Positions 52,187 to 60,800 are shown, counted from the first letter of the stretch. The stretch is 63,048 bases of DNA from Mobilicoccus sp032100225 (GCA_032100225.1 DAMDJY010000001.1:1-63048), one strand, 5' to 3'. Made by a program: numbers and translations. Notes: generated by a model not told the origin, from the letters alone.

Positions 52187-53194
52187 ATGAGCGCGTTCGA
52201 TGCGCAGCCCGCGTACCCCACCTCTTCCGTGACGTCGGAGGATCAGGACGCGACGGATTTCGACGAGCGTGACGTCGCGCGTGCGCGACCTGCGGCCGTC
52301 GACGGGTTGGGTGCCGGCGGCCAGGACGCGTTGCCCGGCACGGAGACCTCGGGCCACATGGGCATCACCGGGCGCCCGCTGCCCGAATTTCCGAAGCCGC
52401 CTCCGCTGTCCACCCACGGCCCGGCCCGCGTCATCGCGATGTGCAACCAGAAGGGTGGGGTCGGCAAGACCACGACGACCATCAACCTGGGTGCTGCCCT
52501 CGCCGAGGTGGGGCGCAAGGTGCTGCTCGTCGACTTCGACCCCCAGGGTGCGTTGTCGGTGGGTCTCGGGATCCGCGCGAACGACCTCGATCTGACGATC
52601 TACAACCTGCTGGTCGAGCGCGGCCACGACATCCGTGAGGTCATCCGGCACTCGCGCACCCCTGGCCTCGACCTGCTCCCGGCCAACATCGACCTGGCCG
52701 CGGCCGAGGTCCAGCTCGTCGGCGAGGTGGCCCGCGAGATGGTGCTCTCCCGTGTGCTGCGCCCGGTGCTCGACGAGTACGACGTCGTCCTCATCGACTG
52801 CCAGCCCTCTCTCGGACTGCTCACCGTCAACGCCCTCACGGCGGCGCACGGCGTCGTCATCCCCTTGGAGTGCGAGTACTTCGCGATGCGCGGTGTGGCG
52901 CTGCTGGTGGAGACCATCGAGAAGGTCACCGACCGCCTCAACCCGCGCCTGGAGATCGACGGCATCCTCGCGACGATGTACGACGGACGCACCCTGCACA
53001 GCCGCGAGGTTGTCGGCAGCGTCGTCGAACACTTCGGCGAGCGCGTGTTCCACACGGTCATCACCCGCACGGTCAAGTTCCCCGACGCCACCCTGGCGGC
53101 CGAACCCATCACCACCTACGCCCCCGGCCACAGTGCCGCCGAGGCGTACCGGCAGCTGGCGCGCGAGCTCATCGCCCGCGGCGGCGCTGCCTGA
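52187..53194 (+). CDS. ParA/Soj-like ATPase of the scpAB locus
   Basis: The 335-residue protein has the deviant Walker A KGGVGKTTT near residue 89, Walker A' LVDFDPQGALS, and Walker B VVLIDCQPSLG, as in ParA/MinD partition ATPases. The first ~80 residues are a polar extension. No parB gene adjoins it; instead scpA and scpB follow directly, as in mycobacteria. It is therefore more likely linked to chromosome organisation with condensin than to plasmid partition. GCGAGGA is seven bases before ATG 52187. Confidence 0.92.
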   Translation: MSAFDAQPAYPTSSVTSEDQDATDFDERDVARARPAAVDGLGAGGQDALPGTETSGHMGITGRPLPEFPKPPPLSTHGPARVIAMCNQKGGVGKTTTTINLGAALAEVGRKVLLVDFDPQGALSVGLGIRANDLDLTIYNLLVERGHDIREVIRHSRTPGLDLLPANIDLAAAEVQLVGEVAREMVLSRVLRPVLDEYDVVLIDCQPSLGLLTVNALTAAHGVVIPLECEYFAMRGVALLVETIEKVTDRLNPRLEIDGILATMYDGRTLHSREVVGSVVEHFGERVFHTVITRTVKFPDATLAAEPITTYAPGHSAAEAYRQLARELIARGGAA

Positions 53195-53213
53195 GGCCAC
53201 CGGGGTCGATGTC

Positions 53214-54209
53214 GTGGCGGACGACATGGATCGATCACCCGAGGATTCCTCCGCGCTCGACGCGACAGTTCCGGCATCGACGGCCGTGGACGAACCTGCC
53301 GTCGTCGAATCCGCTGTGCCCGAGGCTCCTGGCGGGGTCATCACCCGGCGGGCCGCAGCGCAGCCGTTCGAGGTGCATCTCGACGTCTTCTCGGGCCCGT
53401 TCGATCTGCTGCTGGGTCTGATCGCCAAGCACCGTCTCGACCTGACCGAGATCGCGCTGGCCAAGGTCACCGACGAGTTCATCGCGCACATCCGTGGACA
53501 GCAGGCGGCCCAGGCCGACTGGGATCTGTCGCAGGCGAGCGAGTTCGTGCTGGTCGCGGCCACACTGCTCGACCTCAAGGCCGCCCGGTTGTTGCCCTCT
53601 CTCGACCCCGACGAGGAGGACCTCGAACTCATCGAGGCCCGCGACCTGCTCTTCGCCCGGTTGCTGCAGTACCGCGCCTACAAGGACGTCGCCGCCTGGT
53701 GCGAGCAGCGCATGGTGACGGCCGGGCGCATCACCGCACGGCAGGCCGAACTCGAACCGCAGTTCGCCGCGCTGTTGCCCGAGCTCGTCATGGGGATCAC
53801 CCCCGAGCAGTTGGCGATGATCGCCGCCGACGCGCTCACCCGCACCCCGCCGCAGGTCGGTCTCGAGCACCTGCACCAGCCGCTGGTCAGCGTGCGGGAG
53901 CAGGCTCAACTCGTCGTCTCTCGACTGCGCGCGCAGCGTCGCCTCACGTTTCGCGAGCTGGTCTCCGACGCGGACTCGACGCTCGTCATCGTGGCTCGAT
54001 TTCTCGCGCTGCTCAACCTCTTTCGCGAGGCGGCCGTGCAGTTCGAACAGCCCGAGGCTCTCGAAGAGCTGACCGTCGAATGGACCGGCACGGACTCCGG
54101 CGCCGTCACCGTGGGCGCCGACTTCGACGAGGACCAGATGACGGACGCGCCCGCGCCCCAGGCCGGCACCACCGCGGCCGAGCCCGCACCAGAGCAGGAG
54201 CAGCAATGA
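53214..54209 (+). CDS. scpA: Segregation and condensation protein A
   Basis: ScpA is the kleisin that bridges the SMC heads. The core begins near residue 55 with FEVHLDVFSGPFDLLLGLIAKH (in parts), followed by TEIALAKVTDEFIAHI and the long helices of the kleisin; the C-terminal winged helix includes LTFRELVSD and VARFLALLNLFREAAVQFEQ. N- and C-terminal tails are acidic and low in complexity. GTG 53214 is used, with ATG 53226 as an alternative four codons inside. It overlaps scpB by ATGA. Confidence 0.93.
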   Translation: MADDMDRSPEDSSALDATVPASTAVDEPAVVESAVPEAPGGVITRRAAAQPFEVHLDVFSGPFDLLLGLIAKHRLDLTEIALAKVTDEFIAHIRGQQAAQADWDLSQASEFVLVAATLLDLKAARLLPSLDPDEEDLELIEARDLLFARLLQYRAYKDVAAWCEQRMVTAGRITARQAELEPQFAALLPELVMGITPEQLAMIAADALTRTPPQVGLEHLHQPLVSVREQAQLVVSRLRAQRRLTFRELVSDADSTLVIVARFLALLNLFREAAVQFEQPEALEELTVEWTGTDSGAVTVGADFDEDQMTDAPAPQAGTTAAEPAPEQEQQ

Positions 54210-54871
54210 GCGAGCAGGATTCGTCGACCGCCGCGTCCGTGTCCGTGTCCATGCAGCCGGAGGCGCCTGCGGAGGGCGAGATCTCCGTCGAGCACGACGA
54301 GGTCGATCTGGCGTCGATGCCCGGAGGTGCGCGGTCGGCGATCGAGGCCGTGCTCATGGTGGTGGAGGAGCCGGTGACGGTCGAGGCTCTCGCATCCGCG
54401 CTGGAGGAGAGTCCCGACGAGGTCGGGTTGATCCTCGAGGAACTTGCGGGGGAGTACGACGAGCAGCAGCGCGGTTTCCAACTTCGCCGCACCAGTGCGG
54501 GGTGGCGCATCTACTCCCGCTCCGACTACGCGCCGGTCGTCGAGCGCTTCGTGTTGGAGGGCCAGCGTGCGAAGCTGTCCAAGGCGGCTTTGGAGACCCT
54601 TGCCGTGATCGCGTACCGTCAACCGGTCTCGCGTGCGCGCATCGCGGCTGTGCGAGGCGTGAGCGTCGACGGGGTCGTCCGGACCCTGCTCACCCGCGGT
54701 CTCATCGACGAGGTGGGCAACGACGCGGACCATGGTGCCGTTCTGTACGGCACGACTGATTACTTCCTCACCCGGCTCGGGCTGGGCTCCCTCGCGGAGC
54801 TCCCGCCGCTCGCGCCGTATCTGCCCGAAGGGCACGAGGTCGACGAAATCGCCGAAAGGGGCGGGATATGA
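54206..54871 (+). CDS. scpB: Segregation and condensation protein B
   Basis: ScpB dimers bind ScpA and regulate the SMC ring. The 221-residue protein contains two winged-helix domains: the first around IEAVLMVVEEPVTVEALASAL, the second around LSKAALETLAVIAYRQPVSRA and GVVRTLLTRGLIDEVG. The C-terminus YGTTDYFLTRLGL is a family signature. A ~35-residue acidic leader precedes the core. It is coupled by ATGA overlaps to scpA and to the pseudouridine synthase. Confidence 0.95.
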   Translation: MSEQDSSTAASVSVSMQPEAPAEGEISVEHDEVDLASMPGGARSAIEAVLMVVEEPVTVEALASALEESPDEVGLILEELAGEYDEQQRGFQLRRTSAGWRIYSRSDYAPVVERFVLEGQRAKLSKAALETLAVIAYRQPVSRARIAAVRGVSVDGVVRTLLTRGLIDEVGNDADHGAVLYGTTDYFLTRLGLGSLAELPPLAPYLPEGHEVDEIAERGGI

Positions 54872-55830
54872 ACGCTGGTCAGGGCGGACGCCCCGGGGGA
54901 GCACGACGGTCGGGTGGCGCAGGTAAGGGTGGCGCCGGTGGAGGACGCAGTGGTCGGCCTTCAGGCGCGGCAGCGCGCCGCGGTGGCCGCACGGGTGCGC
55001 CCAATCAGGTGCCCGGTGGGCCGGAGCGCAAGTTCGGTCTGCGTGCGCCCAAGGGTTCGCAGCGTCCGGCGCAGAACCAGGAGCCGACCGTCGATGTCCA
55101 CGATCCCGATGGCGTGCGCCTGCAGAAGTTGCTGGCCGGCGCGGGCGTCGGGTCCCGGCGCGCCTGCGAGATCCTCATCAATCAGGGCCGAGTCCAGGTC
55201 GACGGCAACGTCGTGCGTGAGCTCGGCGTGCGTATCGACCCCGCGACGCAGGTCGTGCACGTCGACGGCGAGCGCATCCAGCTCGACGCCGACCGCCGCT
55301 ACTTCGCGCTGAACAAGCCGCTCGGCTACGTCTCGACGATGGACGACGACCTCGGTCGCCCGTGCATCGGTGACCTCGTCGAGCAGCGCAGCGAGCGCCT
55401 GTTCCACGTCGGGCGTCTCGACTCCGACACCGACGGACTCATCCTGCTGACCAACGACGGCGAGCTGTCCAACCGCTTGCAGCACCCGTCGTACGGCATC
55501 CCCAAGACCTACATCGCCACGGTGCCCGGCCCGGTCGGCCGCGACGTGGGTCGCACGCTGCGTGACGGCATCGAGCTGGAGGACGGCCCGGTCAAGGTCG
55601 ACTCCTTCCGTCTCGTCGACCACGCACCGGGCAAGGCCATCGTCGAAGTCGTGCTCCACGAGGGTCGCAAGCACATCGTGCGTCGACTCCTCGAGGAGGT
55701 CGGCCACCCGGTGCAGACGCTGACTCGCGTTCAGGTCGGCCCGGTCGTCCTCGGCGACCTCAAGCCCGGCAAGCTGCGCCCGCTCAACGGCCGGGAGGTC
55801 GCGGCGCTGTACAAGGCCGCCAAGCTGTGA
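54868..55830 (+). CDS. rluB: 23S rRNA pseudouridine synthase (RluB/RsuA family)
   Basis: The 320-residue protein starts with a ~75-residue basic, Gly/Arg-rich tail, then an S4 RNA-binding domain (RLQKLLAGAGVGSRRACEILI in parts), then the catalytic domain with the aspartate in VGRLDSDTDGLILLTNDG. LNKPLGYV and GRKHIVRRLLEEVGHPV are typical. It isomerises a uridine in 23S (RluB type) or 16S (RsuA type) rRNA; RluB is more likely by length and by its position next to scpB. ATGA overlaps on both sides. Confidence 0.9.
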   Translation: MNAGQGGRPGGARRSGGAGKGGAGGGRSGRPSGAAARRGGRTGAPNQVPGGPERKFGLRAPKGSQRPAQNQEPTVDVHDPDGVRLQKLLAGAGVGSRRACEILINQGRVQVDGNVVRELGVRIDPATQVVHVDGERIQLDADRRYFALNKPLGYVSTMDDDLGRPCIGDLVEQRSERLFHVGRLDSDTDGLILLTNDGELSNRLQHPSYGIPKTYIATVPGPVGRDVGRTLRDGIELEDGPVKVDSFRLVDHAPGKAIVEVVLHEGRKHIVRRLLEEVGHPVQTLTRVQVGPVVLGDLKPGKLRPLNGREVAALYKAAKL

Positions 55831-56969
55831 CGTCTGCGGCCTCCGTGTCCGCTGTGTCATCTGCGGCCGCGATCGCCGGCGCCCCGGGGTGCGTGCGCAT
55901 CGTCGGCACGGGCCTCATCGGTACGAGCATCGGTCTGGCGTTGCGGGCTGCCGGGGTGTCGGTCGAGCTGACCGACCCGTCGCCGACGGCCTGTGCGTTG
56001 GCGCGTGATCTCGGCGCCGGTGACCTCGCGACCAAGGCGTTCGCGCCGGATCTCGTCGTCGTCGCCGCGCCTCCGGACGTCGTCGCCGGTGTGGTGATGC
56101 GCGAACTCGCCGATCATCCGCGCGCCGTCGTCACCGATGTCGCCTCGGTCAAGCGAGCGATCCTCGACGAGCTGCTCGCGACCGACTGCGACGTGTCGCG
56201 GTATGTCGGCTCTCACCCCATGGCGGGGCGGGAGCGCAGTGGTGCCATCGCCGGACGCGCCGATCTCTTCGCCGGGCGCCCCTGGGTCGTCGTCGCGCAT
56301 GAGTCCAGCAGGCCGGAAGCCGTCGCCGCGGTGACCGCGGTGGCTCAGCTCGTCGGCGCGGCGCCCGTGGCGATGCCGGCGCGTGAGCACGACGAAGCCG
56401 TGGCTGCCGTCTCGCACGTACCCCAGGTGGCGGCGAGTCTCGTGGCCGCACGCCTGCGCGACCTCTCCGCAGATGCCGTCGGACTCGCCGGCCAGGGCAT
56501 CCGCGACGTCACCCGGATCGCGGCGAGCGATCCGGCGCTGTGGACCCAGATCTTCGTCGGCAACGCCTCGGCCGTCGCGGCGTCGCTGCGTGACGTGCAG
56601 ACCTCGCTGGCGGGTGTCGTCGACGCCCTTGAAGAGATCGCCGACGATGCCGATGCCGACGCACCCGGAGCCCGGTCCACGCTGGCCGCACTCATGGCCG
56701 AGGGCAACGCCGGACATGCCCGCATTCCGGGCAAGCACGGCACCGCCCCCTCGCAGTACGCGACGGTCACGGTGCTCATCCCCGACGAGCCCGGCACGCT
56801 GGGTCGCCTGTTCGCCGATGTCGGCGCCGAGGGCGTCAACATCGAAGACGTGCGCATGGAGCACGCGGTCGGACGCCTCGTCGGCGTCGTCGACCTGCTC
56901 GTCGCGCCGGCTCAAGAAGAGCCCTTGCGCGCCGGACTGACGTCCCGCGGGTGGAACGTCACCGAGTGA
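55827..56969 (+). CDS. tyrA: Prephenate dehydrogenase
   Basis: TyrA oxidises and decarboxylates prephenate to 4-hydroxyphenylpyruvate in tyrosine synthesis. The 380-residue protein has the NAD motif RIVGTGLIGTSIG near residue 25, the conserved VTDVASVKRAI, the catalytic histidine in YVGSHPMAGRE and SHVPQ further on. The last ~75 residues are an ACT regulatory domain (VTVLIPDEPGTLGRLFADVG), which may sense tyrosine. GTG 55827 overlaps the rluB stop. A terminator follows. Confidence 0.93.
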   Translation: MTSAASVSAVSSAAAIAGAPGCVRIVGTGLIGTSIGLALRAAGVSVELTDPSPTACALARDLGAGDLATKAFAPDLVVVAAPPDVVAGVVMRELADHPRAVVTDVASVKRAILDELLATDCDVSRYVGSHPMAGRERSGAIAGRADLFAGRPWVVVAHESSRPEAVAAVTAVAQLVGAAPVAMPAREHDEAVAAVSHVPQVAASLVAARLRDLSADAVGLAGQGIRDVTRIAASDPALWTQIFVGNASAVAASLRDVQTSLAGVVDALEEIADDADADAPGARSTLAALMAEGNAGHARIPGKHGTAPSQYATVTVLIPDEPGTLGRLFADVGAEGVNIEDVRMEHAVGRLVGVVDLLVAPAQEEPLRAGLTSRGWNVTE

Positions 56970-56992
56970 CTCGGCTCAAGGCCGCGGGCAAG

Positions 56993-57035
56993 GATGTGGC
57001 GGCGAGGCTGCCATCACAGCCCCACCGCCACATTC
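56993..57035. terminator. Bidirectional terminator between tyrA and the carbonic anhydrase
   Basis: Arms at 56993-57010 and 57017-57035 form an imperfect hairpin (one bulge, two mismatches) with a six-base loop between converging genes. Confidence 0.75.
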
Positions 57036-57057
57036 TCGAACCCGGTCTTGTCCTGAG

Positions 57058-57870
57058 TCACTCGCCCGCGACGTAGACCTCCTGGGCCTCGACGATGTCG
57101 TGGCTCGCGGCGGGGACGACGGCGGCAGCAGCGGAGGCCGCGGCGTGCTGTTGTGCCTCCATGACGTCGGCAGTGTCGGTGGCGGCTCGGGTCTGCTCGT
57201 GAAGATCACGCATCTCGGAGGCCGAGGCGCTGCGGGGGCGGCCGAGGTCGCCGATCCAGTCGAGCAGGGAGACGGTTCCGTCGGCCAACCGGTAGGTGAG
57301 GCCGACGATCGCGCATTCGCCGCGTGTGACGGCTGCGGCGACGACCTCGGAGCGGTCGAGCAGGTTGCGGATGGTCTGGCGGACGTGTTCCTCCATGACC
57401 TCACCGGCGCATGTGGTGCCCGTCTCGCCTGCGGCGACGGCGCTGGGCAGCATTTCACGCACGAGCGCTCCGATGTATCCGCCCGGCATCTCGCCGGTCT
57501 GGGCAGCACCCATCGTCGCGGCGACGGCGCCACAGGATTCGTGACCCATGACCGCGAGCAGCGGGGTGCCGACGACGCTGACGCCGTACTCGGTGGTGCC
57601 GAGCGTCGCCTGGTCGAGCACGTGACCGGCGTTGCGCACGACGAAGACGTCGCCGAGGCCGCGGTCGAAGGCCAGTTCGGGGGAGACGCGGGAGTCCGAG
57701 CAGCTCAGGACGGTCGCGAAGGGGCTCTGCCCTCCGGCGAGGTCCTGGCGGCGCCACAGGCTGTGGTGGGGGTAGCGCGGGGTACCGGCGACGAATCGGG
57801 TGTTGCCCGAGGCCAGCAGTTGCCAGGCGGCAGCGGGCGTGAGGGACGGGACTGCCGGGGCAGACGGCAT
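57058..57870 (-). CDS. Beta-type carbonic anhydrase
   Basis: The enzyme interconverts CO2 and bicarbonate. In its 270 residues the zinc ligands lie in LSCSDSR (Cys with the Asp/Arg dyad, about residue 55) and in MGHESCGAV (His and Cys, about residue 110). GDVFVVRNAG is typical. The last ~60 residues are an Ala-rich extension with ASEMRDLHEQTRAATD, not part of the core. AAGGAG is four to five bases before ATG 57870. It is the only minus-strand gene in this stretch and is divergent from cmk. The longer frame upstream has no family similarity. Confidence 0.93.
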   Translation of the reverse strand: MPSAPAVPSLTPAAAWQLLASGNTRFVAGTPRYPHHSLWRRQDLAGGQSPFATVLSCSDSRVSPELAFDRGLGDVFVVRNAGHVLDQATLGTTEYGVSVVGTPLLAVMGHESCGAVAATMGAAQTGEMPGGYIGALVREMLPSAVAAGETGTTCAGEVMEEHVRQTIRNLLDRSEVVAAAVTRGECAIVGLTYRLADGTVSLLDWIGDLGRPRSASASEMRDLHEQTRAATDTADVMEAQQHAAASAAAAVVPAASHDIVEAQEVYVAGE

Positions 57871-58082
57871 GGGTCTCCTTCGGGGAGAGGTCGAAGAGTG
57901 CGTATCGCCCGAAGGAGGGGTGGGCCGCGACGCAGTGCACCGACCACATCGACACGCGGGCGCCTCGTCTGAGGGACGTTCCCCGACGAGGCTCGTCGGC
58001 CGTGGCGACGTCGTCTGCTCTCTCACGGTCCCGATGTCGGTGAAGCCACCCCTGCCCGGTGTGTGGACGTTAGAGTGCGCCG

Positions 58083-58814
58083 GTGAGCGACTCCGCAGAC
58101 AGCACGCCCCTGGTCGTCGTCGTCGACGGCCCCTCAGGCTCGGGTAAGTCGAGCGTCTCCCGGGCGGTGGCGACGCGGCTGGGCCTGGCCTACCTCGACA
58201 CCGGCGCCATGTACCGGGCGTTGACCTGGTGGTGTCTCGACCAGGGCGTCGATCTCGACGACGAGGCCGCCGTGACCGAGGCGGCCCGCACGATGCCGCT
58301 GCACATGGGGACCGACCCCGGTGAGCCGTCGGTGCGTGTCGGAGACGTCGACGTGACCGCCGATGTTCGCACCTCGCGCATCTCCTCGGTCGTGTCGGCC
58401 GTCGCGCGGCACGTGCCCACCCGGGAGGTGCTCATCGCCGACCAGCGCGCGCGCATCGCCGCCAACTCCCGCCCCGGGATCGTCGCCGAGGGCCGCGACC
58501 TGACGACCGTCGTCGCTCCGGACGCCGATGTGCGCCTGCTCATCACCGCCAGCGAGGATGCCCGCCTGGCGCGTCGCGCTCGCGAACTCCACGGTGCGGT
58601 CGATGCCGTCGCCATCGATGCGACCCGCGACGAGGTGCTCCGCCGCGATCGTGACGACTCTGCCGTCGCGTCCTTCCGCGAACCCACCACGGGCGTACGG
58701 CTGCTCGACACCTCCGACCTCGACTTCGAGTCCACCGTGGCCGCCGTCCTCGAGGTCGTGAGTCAGGCCCGCGCCGCCGCCGAGGGGTCCACACAGTCGC
58801 CGAGTTCGTCGTAG
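58083..58814 (+). CDS. cmk: Cytidylate kinase
   Basis: CMK phosphorylates CMP and dCMP. The 243-residue protein has the P-loop in VVDGPSGSGKSSVSRA near residue 14, YLDTGAMYRALTW for substrate binding, the IVAEGRDLTTVVAPDADVR core in parts and RRDRDDSAV in the lid. The start is GTG 58083, six bases after TAGAGT (58071-58076), with no Shine-Dalgarno: probably leaderless. der follows after 45 bases. Confidence 0.96.
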   Translation: MSDSADSTPLVVVVDGPSGSGKSSVSRAVATRLGLAYLDTGAMYRALTWWCLDQGVDLDDEAAVTEAARTMPLHMGTDPGEPSVRVGDVDVTADVRTSRISSVVSAVARHVPTREVLIADQRARIAANSRPGIVAEGRDLTTVVAPDADVRLLITASEDARLARRARELHGAVDAVAIDATRDEVLRRDRDDSAVASFREPTTGVRLLDTSDLDFESTVAAVLEVVSQARAAAEGSTQSPSSS

Positions 58815-58859
58815 ACGCAGGGGGCTCTGGTCCGGGGAGCGTCCTTCATACGCGAGAAT

Positions 58860-60536
58860 GTGGGCATGTCCGACCCCATGCCCCCCGCCGAGTCGTCTGC
58901 ACCCGAGTCCGAAGCCCCGTTCGAGCCACAGTCCCCCGCGCCCGAATCCGGTGACACCGAGTCCTCCAGCACCGAGTTCTCCGGGACCGAGTTCTCCGAC
59001 AGTGAGTTCGATGACACCGACGTCGACGACACCGAATTCGACGAGTCCGGGTCGGACGATGCCGTGGTCGTCGTCAGGCACATCGACGACGGTGACGAGG
59101 GCGGGTCGTTCGAGCGTGTCCTGCGCGCCGGGCTCGACGAGTTCGAGCTCGACGACGAGGACATGGCGCTGCTCTCGGGCGAGGTCTACGACGACGAGGA
59201 GGAGGACGCCGACGAGCGTCCGGTCGTCGCCATCATCGGCCGACCCAACGTCGGCAAGTCCACGCTCGTCAACCGCATCATCGGCCGCCGTGAGGCCGTC
59301 GTCGAGGACGTGCCCGGCGTCACCCGTGACCGTGTGGCCTACGACGCCGACTGGGCCGGACGCAAGTTCACCCTCGTGGACACCGGTGGCTGGGAGGTCG
59401 ACGCCACGGGCATCCACCTGCGTGTGGCTGAGCAGGCCGAGGTCGCGATCGAGCTCGCCGACGCGGTGATGTTCGTGGTCGACGCGACCGTGGGCGCCAC
59501 CGACACCGACGAAGCCGTGGTCAAGCTGCTGCGCCGCTCGGGCAAGCCCGTGATCCTTGTCGCCAACAAGGTCGACGACACCCGCACCGAGGCCGACGCG
59601 GCCATGCTGTGGTCGCTCGGCCTGGGCGAGCCGCACCCCGTCTCGGCCCTGCACGGGCGTGGCAGCGGTGACGTGCTCGACGCGTTGCTCGCCGTCCTTC
59701 CCGAGAAGACCTCGACGGCGGGCGCCTACCAGCGCGGCGGGCCCCGCCGCGTCGCGCTCCTGGGCCGTCCCAACGTCGGCAAGTCGAGCATGCTCAACCA
59801 GCTCGCCGGTGAACAGCGCGTCGTCGTCGACGACATGGCCGGGACGACGCGTGACCCGGTCGACGAGTTCATCGAGCTCGGCGGCAAGACGTGGCGCTTC
59901 GTCGACACGGCTGGTATCCGACGTCGAGTGCACCAGACCCGCGGCGCCGACTTCTACGCCTCGCTGCGCACCCGCACGGCTCTGGAGAAGGCCGAGGTGG
60001 CCGTGGTCCTGCTCGACGCCGCCGACCAGATCACCGAGCAGGACGTGCGGGTCGTCCAGCAGGTCGTCGACTCCGGCCGCGCCCTGGTGATCGCCTACAA
60101 CAAGTGGGACAACCTCGACGAGGAGCGCCGCTACTACCTGGAGCGCGAGATCGAGCGTGAGTTCGTGCAGGTGGCGTGGGCGCCGCGCGTCAACGTCTCG
60201 GCCCTGACCGGTCGTCACATGGACAGGCTCGTCCCCGCTCTGGAGACGGCGCTGGACTCCTGGGACACCCGCGTCCCCACCGGCCGCCTCAACGCCTTCC
60301 TCGGCACCCTCGTGGCGTCGCACCCCCACCCGGTGCGGGGCGGCAAGCAGCCCCGCATCCTGTTCGGCACCCAGGCGAGCACTCGCCCGCCGCGCTTCGT
60401 CCTGTTCGCCTCCGGGTTCCTGGAGGCGGGCTACCGACGCTTCGTCGAGCGTCGTCTCCGCGAGGAGTTCGGCTTCGCAGGATCACCCATCGAGATCTCC
60501 GTGCGGGTGCGCGAAAAGCGTCGCCGCAAGGGCTGA
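58860..60536 (+). CDS. der: Ribosome-associated GTPase Der (EngA)
   Basis: Der has two GTPase domains in tandem and assists assembly of the 50S subunit. The domains start near residue 122 (GRPNVGKST, DTGG, ANKVD) and near residue 297 (GRPNVGKSS, DTAGI, YNKWD), followed by the KH-like C-terminal domain (GKQPRILFGTQASTRPPRF region). The first ~115 residues are a strongly acidic, Ser/Thr/Asp/Glu-rich extension with repeated TEFS/DTEF units that E. coli Der lacks; other actinobacteria have such leaders. GTG 58860 and ATG 58866 are both possible. Confidence 0.95.
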   Translation: MGMSDPMPPAESSAPESEAPFEPQSPAPESGDTESSSTEFSGTEFSDSEFDDTDVDDTEFDESGSDDAVVVVRHIDDGDEGGSFERVLRAGLDEFELDDEDMALLSGEVYDDEEEDADERPVVAIIGRPNVGKSTLVNRIIGRREAVVEDVPGVTRDRVAYDADWAGRKFTLVDTGGWEVDATGIHLRVAEQAEVAIELADAVMFVVDATVGATDTDEAVVKLLRRSGKPVILVANKVDDTRTEADAAMLWSLGLGEPHPVSALHGRGSGDVLDALLAVLPEKTSTAGAYQRGGPRRVALLGRPNVGKSSMLNQLAGEQRVVVDDMAGTTRDPVDEFIELGGKTWRFVDTAGIRRRVHQTRGADFYASLRTRTALEKAEVAVVLLDAADQITEQDVRVVQQVVDSGRALVIAYNKWDNLDEERRYYLEREIEREFVQVAWAPRVNVSALTGRHMDRLVPALETALDSWDTRVPTGRLNAFLGTLVASHPHPVRGGKQPRILFGTQASTRPPRFVLFASGFLEAGYRRFVERRLREEFGFAGSPIEISVRVREKRRRKG

Positions 60537-60556
60537 ACCCCCTGGCCCCGGGTCGA

Positions 60557-60587
60557 TTCGGCGCATCCGGGGCAGGTGGGGTACTCT
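60557..60587 (+). promoter_or_regulatory. Probable promoter of the tRNA-Pro locus
   Basis: TTCGGC at 60557-60562 and TACTCT at 60582-60587 are spaced by 19 bases. The promoter lies upstream of the defective tRNA copy and may drive the intact one behind it. Confidence 0.45.
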
Positions 60588-60629
60588 CGGGTGGCTCCCG
60601 CGGGAATCTTCGGGGGAGCAACCGGACAC

Positions 60630-60702
60630 CGGGACGTGGCGCAGCTTGGTAGCGCACTTGACTGGGGGCTAAGGGGTTTAGGCCTCTCGCCGGTCGGCCC
60701 GA
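60630..60702 (+). pseudogene. Defective tRNA-Pro copy with a normal 5' half only
   Basis: The 5' half (CGGGACG acceptor, D arm GGCGCAGCTTGGTAGCGCAC and anticodon loop with GGG) is a standard tRNA-Pro and matches the intact copy 93 bases downstream at 32 of 33 positions. The 3' half does not fit: the anticodon stem closes with only three proper pairs, the T loop CCTCTCG lacks the TTCRANY pattern, the T stem has two mismatches, and the acceptor has one. The change is abrupt just after the anticodon, more like segment replacement than slow decay. Confidence 0.75.
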
Positions 60703-60722
60703 ACAACTGAATATCTACGTCA

Positions 60723-60796
60723 CGGGCTGTGGCGCAGCTTGGTAGCGCACATGACTGGGGGTCATGGGGTCGCAGGTTCAAATCCTGTCAGCCCGA
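60723..60796 (+). tRNA. tRNA-Pro (GGG)
   Basis: A complete 74-base cloverleaf. The acceptor stem CGGGCTG pairs with CAGCCCG, the anticodon stem CATGA pairs with TCATG around CTGGGGG, and the T arm is GCAGGTTCAAATCCTGT. CCA is not encoded. AATATCTA lies just upstream and could be a -10 of its own. Integrase and excisionase genes follow on the other strand, so its 3' end is the probable attachment site. Confidence 0.95.
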
Positions 60797-60800
60797 CGCA

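Noticed and set aside
50579..53632. A 1017-codon minus-strand frame opposite xerD, parA and scpA
   Set aside because: The plus strand carries three complete, recognisable genes. The opposite frame is only open because of high GC.
60630..60702. The upstream tRNA-Pro copy as a normal functional tRNA
   Set aside because: The T loop lacks conserved bases and the anticodon, T and acceptor stems carry mismatches, while a perfect copy lies 93 bases away.
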